Shown piece after piece: positions 48,224 to 60,819 of a stretch of DNA of 64,000 bases. The stretch lies in contig JYIP02000006.1 in the NCBI GenBank assembly GCA_001051155.2, positions 4,774,001 to 4,838,000 of the forward strand, read 5' to 3'. The position numbers and the translations under genes are program-made. The DNA comes from Chrysoporthe austroafricana (Eukaryota > Ascomycota > Sordariomycetes > Diaporthales > Cryphonectriaceae). How positions within the stretch are numbered: position 1 is the first letter of the stretch; every line of letters starts with the position of its first letter. Below the pieces are notes generated by a model. It was given only the letters and a program-made list of their open reading frames with translations. It had not been told where the DNA came from and did no database searches.

Positions 48224-51200
48224 AGCATATAAATTTCGTTTATTCAGATTTCCGATATGGCTTATAGCTTATTAAGCTTAGCATAGCAAAGCCTTGCCGA
48301 AATGCTCGAAATTCCGGATTTGGATATCCTGCCGCTTATTGACTGGTTTTCGATCGAAAATAATTATTACGAAAACCAGATCGGCTATTTATTCCTTACC
48401 GATTATCGAAACTAATAGCTTTTTAATCGCCAAGAATAGCTATTATACTATATTCTCGCCCGTACGGAATTATATACTCGTTAGTTCGAGCAAGGCTTAT
48501 AATAAATCCGGATTCGTATTTTCCGCTAATTCCGCTACCGGGCAAAGAAATTTTGTAAGCAAATCCTAATCTTAATATACTTTACCGGAAGGCAGCCGGC
48601 ACGAACCCTTAAAATCTTAACTTTTTCCGATCAGAAAATTCGGTATACAAAAGCATTTATAATCTCTTTATTTATAGCGAGCTTATTTGTTTTATAATTT
48701 TATATTATAAAAGGTACCGAGCAGCAGCATAGCTTAAGATTATTTACCGTTACTTATTATGCGAGGTCGGGGCTTTTATTATCTAGTATTTCTAGCTTGC
48801 CCTTCTTTTCTAGCAGCAAATCGAAAGGCTTCTAAGCGCTAGCCAGGCACGAAATCCATTTTTCTAGGCCGAATCCGTCTTAATATCGGCATAATAGGAA
48901 AAAGGGCCGGATTCGGAATAAGCAATTCAAAATGCGCAGCCGTAACTTTCGGATCGGATATAGCGCCTTTTCCAACAATATACGCTATAGCTACTAAGTT
49001 TTAAGATTACTATTAGCGCCTAGCAGCATATAGCGATTGCTATTGCCCGCCGGTATTAGAGAGAAGATTATAGCAGCCGTAAGCAGGAATAATAAGAAAA
49101 TAGCGAAAACGATTTGACTAATAACGAAAAAGCAGATTATATCTTAGACTTACAAGCCGGGCATAATACTGCAATAGCTTATATAATATACGGAAGAAAG
49201 CTATAGCAAAGACGGTTCGAACTTGCCTTCCGAAAAGACTAATTTCGAATAGCTAGCACCTAATAGTATTGCTTTCTCGGCTTCCGAAGCTCTTATAGCT
49301 ATCAGGTTCTTTCCAAGCGGAAAAGAAAGATTTTCGAAAGAGAATTCGAATAAAGCCGGCTATAGCGCTTCCGGCAGCTTTACGAAACCGACTTTTCCGG
49401 CCAATTACGGCAGATAATAAGAGAATAAACATATTTCCGAAACGGCTAGGAAGCTATACTTAAGGCGATTATACGAAACGAAATGCTTATCTTGCAAATT
49501 GCCGGGATTAATAGCGGAAAAGCTCTTTCTTTCTTGCTTCCGGCTTATTGCTCGCTTTAAAGCGTTTCGATTGTTATTTTTCCGATTATTATATTATAAG
49601 GCAACTTGGTCCGAAAATGCTAAGCATACCAAATCGATATACATATTTAAACCGGGTTTGCAATTAATCGTATTGCAATTATTATTTTTATTACGCCTGA
49701 ATCTGCTATTATGCAATAATTTCGTACTTTTATTAACCGGTTCCGGATTTGCGAGCAATTGGATCGGGTAATTATAAACGAATGCTATATTTCTTTCGAT
49801 ATTAAAAACAGCTTTCGGCTTAAAGTACAAAAGCTTAGGGCGATTATTGCAGCTTATAGCATATAATATATTTTTTTAATAGCTATATTGCTTTTTCGAA
49901 ACGAACTTTCGTTTTTCCGTACAATATAGATTTCTTGCCCTATTATTTTCCAAATAGCTATAATTTGAAAGAATATTAGCTATCGGGTATATAAAATTGC
50001 GTCTGATTAGATTAAAACTTCTATTCGCAAAATAATCGCGCCGATTCTAGCGCGCTAAGACAAAAGCAAAGCAATTATTTATAGCGGAACTATTTAGCAT
50101 ATCAAAAGGCTCGGAATCGCTTTGGGCTGCAAAATATATTATAGCAAAATAGCTAATATGCTTAGCAAGCTTGCTATTATTTAGAGGTAAATGGAAAATA
50201 AGCATATTATTATAGCTATTAATGCATTAGGAATAGGTTTCGATATTCTTACGATTTATACGGTTATCTATACTGAATTGCCAAAGCAATTACGAAATTA
50301 CGTTTAGGAAAACGGACAAGCAAGCCGGGATAGGAATAATAGTATTGCTTTTCTTTTCTAAAACGGCCGGGCTGCTAAGAATACTAGCAGCGAAATTAAC
50401 CAGTTTTTGCAAGAAAAAGAATGCCGCTATATCGTTTTCAATTAGGTTTTTGATAAGCATATAATCCGAACGCAGTATACGGATAGCAAAGCAGCTTACA
50501 ATTTATACAAAGCAAAAACTTTACAGCAAAGCAAGTACGAAATAGATTAAAATACTAGCCGGGAGCTTTTTGATTAAATATAACGGAAAACCGATTAAGC
50601 GTAAAAAGAAATAGCTAAAAATGCTCGGGAGAAAGCTTAAACAGCCGATACCTTTATCCGGCAGCTCGAAATATAAGCCGGGGCCTGTATTTTTTATAAA
50701 AGCAAAGGGCGAAAAGGCATAGCCGCCTTATATACGAAAGCAAATTGCTTATCCTGGCAAGATCCGGCTTAGTACGAAATCGAAAAGAGGCAAAAAGAAT
50801 TGCAGGAAATCGTTTTTGCGAAAAAGGGCCTAATACCGTATTCGGGATATTTCTAGTACGGGATTCCGCAAGCATTTTACGAATCGTAAGCGACTATATT
50901 ATCAGATTAGAAGTTATATCGCTATAAAGCCGGCAAAATATGCCAATATTCCGGCTTAATCGGGTTTATTCTTATAAGCCTTTAAACGCTTTATATTTAC
51001 GAGATTTCGGCATTTATTTTATTATTTCTCGAGCAGGACGGGCTATTAGGCTAAGGGCAAAGCGCTATTTATATATAGCTAAGCCGGCACTATAAATAGC
51101 TCGATATTAAAACGAATAACTTATATTAAGCTTTTTTCGAAATAACGGAAGCGGTTAATCGTATGCTAGCAAAAAGAAGATAAAGCCTAATTTAGCAGCT

Positions 51201-53310
51201 TATAAGATAGGAAGAAAGGAAAAGAAAAAAAAAAAAAAAAAATCGGAAAGAAGAAATAAATCGATTTCTATAGCAAGCTAAATCCAGGAAAGCCTAATCA
51301 GAAATATAGTATAGCGAATTTCTATAAAAAACTATTAAGCCCAAAACAAATAGCAAAAATGCAGCGCAAGTTTGCTTGCTAACTTTCGGCTTCCCAATCT
51401 ATTAAGCTTGCTATATTCATTACCGCTTTAATATTTTCCTTCCGGCTTTATAGCTAGTTCTTTAATATTCAGGCAGGCTTCTTATTTTCTTATATATCCG
51501 CCTTCTATTCCCGTACTTTAGCCTTTTATTCCCGCTATAAAGTATTGCTTATTTTTCCTGCCAGCTTATTTAATACCGCTTGCTATCTTTCGAAATCGGG
51601 CTCTTATATCGGCATTGACTAGCGAAACGGATCTGAGGCTAGTATAGGGAATAGCGGGCGAAAAGCTTGTTCTGGTATTAACCCTCGAATTTCGATCGAA
51701 ACCTTGCTTGCTATCGATATATCGCTACCCGTACTTACCGATTTCGATAGCAGCGCATTGCTAAAACTTATTTGGGATATCGATTTCGCTATTGCCCGCT
51801 AAGCAATATCCTTGCTGCTTAAAGCTTGCGGCAGCCTTTTGGGCTATTTCGATAAACTAAGCCTGGCAATTAGAATATCGATATTAGGCATAATTTCGAA
51901 ATCTATCGGAAACCCTTATAGCGAACCCCGTACGGAATTTCGCAAAGAAATGCATGCCGAGCCCGCAAGCAGCATGCCGTAAACGAATAAGGGCTAATCA
52001 AATGCTCCGAGCTTAGCAAAAGCTTTAGCAGTAAGCGTAAAAGGGGGAAAACCCGAAAGCAAAATAGCCGTATAGCCCTTTTTCGAAATCTCGACCTATA
52101 TCGTGCTTTTCTTAAAGCTGGGATATTTTTCGACGCTTATTATTGCCCTTAGCAATTGCGAGCGAAAGCTTCCGATTTCGGGTACTGGAATCGGCAAAAG
52201 GATTTGCTATTCTGTTACAGCAAGCTAAGCTAGCATAAGCAAAAGCGGGTTGCGAATCCGATCGGCTATTTACGGATTGAATTCTATAACCTTTAGGTTC
52301 GTTAGCTATATACTTATCGGGTCGATCTAAGCATTTTTCGCCCGATCCGAAAGCTATATATTAGTTAAATTCTTTTTGCTATTGCGCTGCTAGTTATCCA
52401 AAGTTTTCGTAAGGAATTCGTTCGCTTGCAAGATTTTTCCAAGCGTACTAAGCTCAGAGCGGATAGCAACTAGAAACGCCTTTTCGATATAGCGCTAGGG
52501 CAGTAGCTTGCTATTCATACTTATATACAAAGCAGATTGCTGCTAATCCGTAAATTTCCTGCCGTGCTGCTTTTCGGGTTCCCGGAAAAAAAACGGCAAA
52601 TTATTCGCTATATACAATCCGCAATTCCATCTATCTTCCTGGGAAAAAGTAAGTATATAGCAATAGTCCAGGGCTTTATTGGCCGGCAGCCTATTTATTG
52701 CTATTAAATGCTATTCGATAAGCTTTATAATAATCCGCCAAAACCTATTCTTGCTAGCTAATAAGGAATTAAATACCTGGATAGCATAGCAATAGTAATC
52801 GTATATAGCTATAAACTAATAATACGAGCGAATGCAAAGGAAAATTGCTTAGCGTATTTCAAGCCCGTATTTGTTTCGAAAACGTAAAATAAAATGGCTT
52901 TCAAAATTGAAAACCCAATTCGGTATTCAAATTTAGCAAATCAAATCTATAAGCTGCTATCGGATCAAGCCTATTAAGGCTATATCCGTAATCTATTCGC
53001 GCTATAAGATAAAGGTTTCGATATCGTAAAGCGCAAATATAATATAAATCCAATAAATTCTATTAAGCGTAATTTAATCGAAAAGCTAATTTGGATTATT
53101 GCATAGCCGCAAATGAAAAGTAATATCGAAGAAAAAATAGCGGAATATAGCAATTGCATTAGCTAGCGGGAAATTAAATAATTCCAAATCGAAATAATCT
53201 GGGCAATTTACTAATATTTTCGGATTAATCGGAAAATAATTATTACTAACCGAATTTATAATAATCCGGCTTAGATTAAAAGCCGTATAGAAATGCTATC
53301 GAAATAAAGC
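48224..53310 (+). pseudogene. Telomere-linked RecQ-helicase-like gene, helicase and C-terminal part
   Basis: Resumes the frame broken at 37701. Order: FTGRQPARTLKILTFSD (about 48580), then the helicase core with AGINSGKALSFLLPAYCS (Walker A, 49501), IIIFITPESAIMQ (about 49690), RVIINECYI (49765-49791; DECH expected), SKAIIYSGTI (about 50060), NALGIGFDIL and ELPKQLRNYV (50223-50304), ENGQASRD (50308-50331; ESGRAGRD expected). A Cys-containing region follows (KANCLSWQDP), then a Lys-rich tract with a run of As near 51226. The last 2 kb is unassigned but keeps the same stop pattern. Cut at about 53311 by element G. The changed helicase residues all fit G-to-A or C-to-T. Confidence 0.75.
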
Positions 53311-53437
53311 TATATATTCTTGTGCTTTCCTAATCAAGATACTTCCTAAGGTTACTAGAACCCGTTCGTTATCCCGTTCCGAAAGAACTAAAAAGAAAGA
53401 TTCCTTGCTATTTCTCATTTTCCGGAATGCTATGGAA

Positions 53438-53965
53438 ATGCCTTCTTATTCTTTTTGCGAGAGTCGTAATATCGCGATATGCCAGGTTTCGCCTTCTAAT
53501 TCTTCTCGGTACGCTAAATATATCCGGTTAAGGCATTTTCGCTACGATATGCAAGGCCTTTCTGCTACCAAAATCCGGAAGATCGGCATTCAATATCAGC
53601 ATCTCGAAAACTATCTTGAATTAGCCGAAAAGCAACTGCGCGACGCTGTTCTGGAAATTAAGCATTTGCGAAAATAGAAACGCATATAGTTTGAGAAAAT
53701 AATGCGTACTATTCGCCGGGGTATTACGGATATGGAAGAGGTGGAATGTATGGAAGCCGAAAAGACTGAAAAGGAGCGTCGTATTGCTAAAGCAGAGCGT
53801 CGTATTGCAGAAATCCTAATCCCTGAAAGTCCCTTTCCTAAAGGTTTTAACTTAGATATTGTTTTATAATAGTTTAGCCTTAATATTAACTAATCCGTTA
53901 TTAATTTGGAAGCCGGGTCTGAAAATATAGCTAATTCTTCCGGTATTAATTATCTTTCCGGTTAA
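53438..53965 (+). pseudogene. Antisense Zn-cluster/coiled-coil ORF of element G
   Basis: 176 codons, the same length as in B. Starts MPSYSFCESRNIAICQVS; YAKYIRLRHFRYD follows with Tyr at expected Cys sites. Then LRKIGIQYQHLENYLELAEK-type sequence in which residues 1-78 of the frame are free of stops, and GITDMEEVECMEAEKTEKE. Ends LDIVL..INYLSG. The start is chosen at 53438 rather than 53432 because A and H start at the equivalent ATG-CCT. Confidence 0.72.
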
Positions 53966-53989
53966 CCAGTAAACCTTTCCGACCTATTG

Positions 53990-56900
53990 TCTTTTTAACC
54001 GCTAGCCCTTTTTCGCTATTACTTATCCAAATAGTTTACTAATGCTTGGAATATATTTCGTAAGTTATTTCTTAGTTTTTATAAGTTTTCGCTTACCGAA
54101 TAGCTTTTCTATTTAATAAGGTATTTAGGGTCGTAATCTAGTTTGCAGTGCTTAAGGATTCGTTCGATTTCGTATTCTGGTTCGTTATTTTCAACCTGGA
54201 TAATTTTATCTATTTTAGTCGATATTAGTATTAGTTCGAGAAGTGAAATGTAAAATACCGGATGGATTCTTATTCTATAAAGTAATGCAAGTTCGAAATT
54301 GATATCTGAGATTTTTTTTAGGATTTTGAATAGTCTTAATTTCTTATAATCTAATAAGTAAAAAGGTCTTATTGTTCTGATATATTTTTTCTGTCGAATA
54401 AGATAAACTTTATTTCTTTCCTATAGGGTTGGTCCTTTAATCCTTTTGGAATTGGCATATTTCGTTATTCTTTCTTATATAAATTTTAGTTCTTTCTGAA
54501 ATTCTTCCTGGATTCTCTTGATCTTTCTAATTTGTCTTTCCGTAACTTTCGCATTTATTCCTAATATTTCGTTATAATAGGCTATCGGATTATAGCCATA
54601 AAATGCGTAAAATAGTAATTTCTTTATCGTGCTTATATTTGCGCTATTATATACAAACTATACTAGTAGTAATAGCTCTATTCAGTTATCTTATTCGTAA
54701 TTTATATAGTATTGCAAATATTATTTGATAATCTGGTTTATTCGTTCTATCTGTTTATCTATTTACGGGTAAAATGCTATAAATATTTTTTGTTATATTC
54801 CGAATAATTTCGTAAATGAAATCCAGAAATTTGATATAAACTTTCTATCTCTATCGGAAATAATTTCTTTGAGCATGCCATAATTGGCTATAATTGTTCT
54901 GAAAAATATATATGCGAGATCTTCCGTTATGCTGCTTTCTTTATAGAGTAAGAAATAAGCGTACTTGCTTAATCTGCAAACCATTACTAAAATGCTATTA
55001 TACTGCATTTTAATTAAAGGTTTTCGTAAAAGAAATAGCTTAGTAATAAAATCCTAGCTAATAGATTGCCAAACCGTTTTTGGAATAAGGAATAATTAAA
55101 ATAATCTATAAAGCTTGTAATATTCAATCTTATTCTTCTTGCAGCTATCGCATTCCCGTAAAACGTTTTCAATTCTTTATCGGAATCCTAATAAATTCTA
55201 ATATCTCTTAATCCTTTCGTAAATAGCTCTGATCTCTTAATAGCTATATACTAATGCGCTATATATAATCCTGATATATTCGTCTTATTTTTCAATAATT
55301 ATATCTTCCGGCTTTCTTTATTTGCTATTAATTCTAATAATCGTATTGAATTCTCTTGCTTTATTTACAAAGCTGCTATTTTTATCCTATTTGAAAATAT
55401 TTTAGAATTCTTTTGGCTCTAAGTCTTAATAATTTGATTATCTATTAAGTGCGTCTATTCTGCTATTTTCAGATCCTTTGCAATAGACAATTTTCAAATC
55501 GAATTGCGAGAAGAATTCTGCTTATCTAATCTGTTATTTATTCAAGACTTTAATAGTTATAAATGTTATGAGGTTCTTATAATCCGAATGCATTATAATT
55601 TGATACTTGGTTCCGATCAAGTATTATTGCCATTTTTCGAATGCCTTAACAATTGCTATCAATTCCTTATTAGGAATGCCGTAATTGAATTCTGGGCTAT
55701 TCAATTTTTTTGAGAAATTGCTTACGATCCTGAAATATTTTTAATTGTCTTTCTGGCCTAATTATCCGCCGAATACGTAATCTAATATATCGGTTTCAAT
55801 TATAAAAGGTTTTTCTGAGTTTGCTTTATAGAGAATCGGTTCTGATATAATTCGTTTTTTGATTTTATCGAATATTTCTTATATTTCTAAAATCTATCTG
55901 AATTTTTGGTCTTTCTTTATAAAGTTTGTAAGAGGGTATGCGATCTTGCTATAATTCCGGATAAATTATTAATAGAAATTAGCGTATTTAAGGAATGCTC
56001 TAATATCTTTAATATTTCCCGAAATAAGCCATTCTCGTATTGCTTTAACTTTATTTTATTGCATGCTAATCTATCCTAGCTCAATAATATAGCCTAAATA
56101 GTTAACTTTTTATTAATAGAAATAGCATTTGCTTAGTTCGATTAGGAATTTATTATTTTGTAATATTTAAAATACTTCCCGTATATGCTGCTTATATATT
56201 TCGAGATTTCTGAAAAAAATCAAAATATTATCAAGATAGACGATAATAATAATATCCAGAAATTCGTATAAAATATAATTAATTATTTCTTAGAAAAATA
56301 CTAGCGCATTTATAAGCTCAAAAGGCATAATTATATATTCGAAATATCTATAACGTATTCTGAAAGCTATTTTCCAAATATTATTTTCTTTAATTCTGAT
56401 ATAATAATATTCTTCCTTGAGATCAAACGTAATAAATTATTTGGTTCCAATTAATCGATCTTTTATTTCGTTTGCTAGCAGCAATAAGTATTAATTCTTG
56501 ATAATAATATCGTTAAGCTATTAGTAATCCATATAAAGTCGTAATTTCCCGTTCTTTTTAAGTACGAATAAAATAAGGTATCCTGCTAGTAATCGCGATA
56601 ATTGTATATAATCTCGCTTTAAGTTTTCGTTAATATATTCTCTAAGCATTTCGAATCTTATTTCGTTAAATCCGTAAATAGGGAAGAATTTTAATTATAT
56701 TCTTTCTTTCAAAAGGATCTCGTAATCGTACGGGCTATATTCTAATAATCCCGTATCAAACTTCCTTTACTATAATTTCTTGAATTCGTAATATTCTCTT
56801 AGTATATTCTCGAGTATCGGTATTAATCTTTCTTTATCTTTTGCAATTTGCAAGAATATAAAATACTATTATGCGTATTTCTTTTCGCTAGCCTCCTGTC

Positions 56901-58560
56901 TTTAAGGTTTTCGTATTTCTGGCAATTTCGGGTATTTATTAAATGCCAAGCTAAATTGCCTTCTAGCATATTCGTACTATAAGAGCTATATTTCTTTATA
57001 GTTTTATAATCTATATTTTTTCGTATTGCTCTATGCTTGACTATATTTTTATTAATCGAGAGTTATTTATAGTTTTAGTCCGTTCCCAACCTTTATTTGG
57101 AAGTTCAAAGTATCCGTAACCTTTCCTTATATCGTAGCTTATCTTTCAGCTTTAGGAATATTTATAAGCTTATTTGAGCGCGTTTTTCTTATACTGTTTT
57201 CAGTAATTAAGTCTTTTCTTTTATTAATAATTGCAACCTTTTCAATAAGTACGGCTTATTCCCATAAAATCTGGCTAGTAATCTAATTAATTCGAAGGTT
57301 ATGCTTTTTAAGCTAAGATATTCTCAAGATTAATTTATATTATACCGTATCTGTAATATTAAAAGTAACGTTTGTTATAAGACTTTGGATCGAAATAAGT
57401 AGATAATCAGTTTCCTTATCGATTACCTTTTGGTTATATGCGACCGATCTTCCTTTTACAGTATTAAGCTTATAAGAATCCTTTTTCCGTATCCAGGGAA
57501 TTCGTTCTTTATTAATAACTTTTGGCAAAATGAAATTTCTTTATACATTACTATTTAATAGTACGCTATATTATTATCCGTTAATATATATATCCAGGAT
57601 AATATGCTTTTCGTTTTCTTTAATAATAGCGTATAAGGATCTCGTAATCCTAATCGGCTATTATCCCTTTATAAGCGATCTTTCCTTTTTAAGGTCTCTT
57701 GGGCATTTTTCGCTATTTGCTATACTAGCCTTTTTGCTTAAGCGTAGCTTCGTTATCGATTCTTCTCGATCTTTTGCAGCCTGTACTATTCTTTAGCTTT
57801 ATCCTATGCATATATGGAACATACCATTACATAGCATTATTCCTATATAATCTTTCTATTAATATACGTTCGTAAGCAGTTATCCAGTAATCTAATATAT
57901 GCATTATTATCTTCAATATATAAGACTTTTCTGAATCTTCCCCTTTCTTCTATAATAGGATAGATCAATTAATCCTATTCCCTAAATAGGAACCAATCCT
58001 ATTTGACTTTCTCGCTAAAATATATCTGATAATTATAATAGATATAGCTAATCCAGGCAAGTTCATAATAGCAAGGGTATAAGTAATTAATCCTTCTGTC
58101 TTTTTGGAATAAGCATCCGCTATTCTGAAATAGTATACTTTGAAAGAGTTCTCTTGTCGTAAGCCTATAGATAATGTATTCGATTTCCGTATATTTGGAT
58201 ATCCATTTGCAATCTTAGCAATCTTTTTGCTAGAAATGGGCTGACTTTTCTGATAATTCTTTATTGAAAGTTAGGGTTAGTAAATTATCCGGCTATTTAT
58301 TAGAGTATAATAATTTTTCAGTAATACTGCTGGGTATTAGTAATTCTGGTTGCGTAATGCTAATTTCTTCTTCTATTATACTACTCTATTATCGTTCCAA
58401 ATAGTAATTCAAAAGGTATTTTCCTAAGTTTTCCTCGTTTCGCGAGAATCTTTCGCTAAAGCAATCGGAATCGCTATCTTGGATAATAGTATTATAAAGT
58501 AGGCTTTTCTTGCTTATAGCGAGCTGCTATTATCCTTATAGCTTGCGTAAGAACTATTCT
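53990..58560 (-). pseudogene. pol of element G
   Basis: Chromodomain at about 54050-54190. Integrase: MVCRLSKYAYFLLYKE and EIISDRDRKFISNFW (54830-54960; SDRDRKF intact). RT: the YxDD site reads YLDN at 56227-56238. Protease region: INKERIPWIRKKDSYKLNTV (57340-57528). Same layout as B on the opposite strand. Stops are mostly TAG/TAA. Confidence 0.85.
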
Positions 58561-59666
58561 GAACTTTCCTTTTCCGAGAGGTATAGTAAGCAGTAATCTT
58601 GGTAGCAGATTATCCAGCTAAAGCTGCTGTAATTAGAGTCCGCTGCTTGTTCCGGTAAGATATTTTTATCTAGCTAATTGGGTTCCTGTCGCTAAGCGAT
58701 ATTAAGCTATCTTTCTGGAACTAACTTCCACTCTCGCTTCTTTTATTCTTGCTAACAATTACGGGCGATATAGCCTTTCTTACTACAATTATAATAAATA
58801 ACCCCCTTATATTATCCATATACGAAAGTATCTAATTCTATAAGCCTAGCATACGTAATACCCGAATAAGCTATACTATTTTTGCCTTTATATTGGAACT
58901 TGCATTTCTCAATATTTGGCTAATATTGCGGAATAATATCGTAATTCTTTTATTATTATTGCCGTTATTCGTATAGTCGGTTATCGATACGGACTGCTTT
59001 ATTAATAAACTTACTAAGCTTTTCAAGTTAGTTTTCCTTATAGAGTTCGTCCTTAATTTCTTCCTTAAATCCTGCATAATAAGCGTTTATAAGAGGGTTA
59101 TTATCGTAATCAAAATGGGCAATAATCTGTCGGAATTTGGCCGTATAGTCTGCAGCTGAACCGGTTTATCGAAATGCTTCTAATTGCCGTACTGCTATAT
59201 ATTATTTGTTCGGATTTCCAAAAGTCTTAATAAAAGCTGATTCGAAATTAGCATAGCGCTAGAAGATGCGCTTAGTCTCTTCTGAACGGAACTCTTTACT
59301 ATTATCCAGATAATTGCGAAAAATTGGCTCTTACTACTGGAAAGCCGTTCCTTTAAGGCGGCTTCCTGCGAAATCGATCTTATCGTAAATAATTCTGAAC
59401 TGGGTACTGTAATATTTAAAATAAGCCTTGAATTATATTAAAAAGGCCTGAAAGTCCTTTTGAATGCCTTTATAAGGGCCTGGCTTATCGAGCTTAAAGG
59501 CCTTGGCCTACTAGAAAGCATTGAAACGAATAACTTCATTCTTAATTTCCTCAAGCTATTAATATAAGGCCATATTTTGCTGCTAGAGCTATTCGTTAGT
59601 AAAAGCAACCGGTATTTCTTCCTAAAAGCCCTGGATATTGGACGAAAACGGGATCTGGGGCGCTAT
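58561..59666 (-). pseudogene. gag of element G
   Basis: Probable start at 59666 (ATA in place of ATG before GCGCCCCAG). DLRKKLRTNSIRKTNLKSLV and SVSITDYTNNGNNNKR at 58871-59077 match, frame for frame, the B copy at 8011-8259 (these are shadows one frame off gag proper). The gag frame itself carries Gln-type stops. Confidence 0.75.
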
Positions 59667-59728
59667 TATATCCTAAATATTGCTTAAGGAATATATACTA
59701 AACCGATCTTGAACAAGAATTGTCAAAA

Positions 59729-60229
59729 TATTATGAATGCTATAGCAAATCCTAAGATATACTGTAAAGTTAAAGGGTTTATGCTAATAAAAGCGATACC
59801 AAATACGGCCTTGAACTTCAGGACAGGTTTACTGAATATCGCAATATTTATAAGCTAATACGGCTATTAATAGTAGAGTTTAATTGATACTTAGATTGAT
59901 AACTAGAGAATTCTCTAATAGTTTATCTATTCGGGAGAATACCCTATCCTTATATTCTTTTCCCGTTATTATGCTTTCTTAAGGGATACTTCTGGATAAC
60001 TTATATCCATAGCTATCCATCCTTGCTATTTCTTCTGGATAATTTATATCTATAGCTATCCATTCTTGCCGTTTCTTCTGGATAATTCATATCTATAGCT
60101 ATCTATCCTTATTGGTAAAACTAACCCTAACCCTGATTATATAATTATAGTAGTTGGTTCTTGGCATGCCTGGTTCTTCTTTGTTTCGATTCGTCCATAG
60201 GGTCCGAACCACTTGCTGGTTTATAATAC
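59729..60229 (-). repeat. 5' LTR of element G
   Basis: 501 bp, reverse complement of the B LTR. Carries the three 43-bp units (59990-60110) and ACTAACCCTAACCCTGA (60118-60134). Confidence 0.88.
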
Positions 60230-60819
60230 CGGGCTTTTTCGAAAAATAGTATTAGGATATCCGTAAGGTTGGCAGGCTTCTTTCTTTTGCTATCCGATAT
60301 CTTAAGTTCCGATTGCTAATAGCTATAATACGAGAAAAGAAAAGAAGAGCAGGCGAACTAAGTTTAGAATCCTTTATTAAAGCAGCGGCTAAATGCAAAG
60401 AAAAAATACGGGCAAGAGCAAGGCTAGCAATCGGTAAAATATATATTGCAAGCCGGATTAGTTTTAATTTTCAAAAAAAGTTAGGAAAAAATCCAGAAAG
60501 CTAGTAACGATAAATATTTATATTATCGCATTTGAATAGTATGCTGCAATTTCGAACCGTAAAATCGAATAATTTATAAGCATAAACAAGTTATTAGCAG
60601 CAAGAAATGCTTGCAAATTCGAATCGGAACGAATTGGTTATTCGTACATAGCAAGTTAATTTATAATAACTTATTTGCTATTAGGCATTTAAGCTTTTTA
60701 TTTCTATTTCTTGCTCGTTTGCAAGAAATTTCTTTTTTAAGTTTTGCAAACTTGCCAGGATATTTCTTTTTCACTTTTCGCTAGCTTGCTAGCGAGCTTT
60801 CTCGTCCTATCCTGCTAAC
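60230..60819. other. AT-rich DNA right of element G, no gene assigned
   Basis: A short plus frame (60313-60504) reads REKKRRAGELSLESFIKAAA and KCKEKIRARARLAIGK. It could be a piece of the helicase-gene tail displaced by G or of another repeat; not assignable. Confidence 0.35.

Larger units (their letters stand above)
53311..60229 (-). mobile_element. Element G: B-family Ty3/gypsy retrotransposon, minus strand, 3' LTR missing
   Basis: 5' LTR at the right end, 59729-60229 (501 bp), then gag, protease, RT, RNase H, integrase and chromodomain leftwards, and the antisense ORF (plus strand). Sequence matching B stops at about 53311, some 100 bp before a 3' LTR should start, so the 3' end was lost. 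No target duplication can be scored. Confidence 0.87.

Noticed and set aside
53432..53437. Earlier ATG as start of the antisense ORF in G
   Set aside because: The A and H copies begin at the ATG equivalent to 53438, so the upstream one is unlikely to be the ancestral start.
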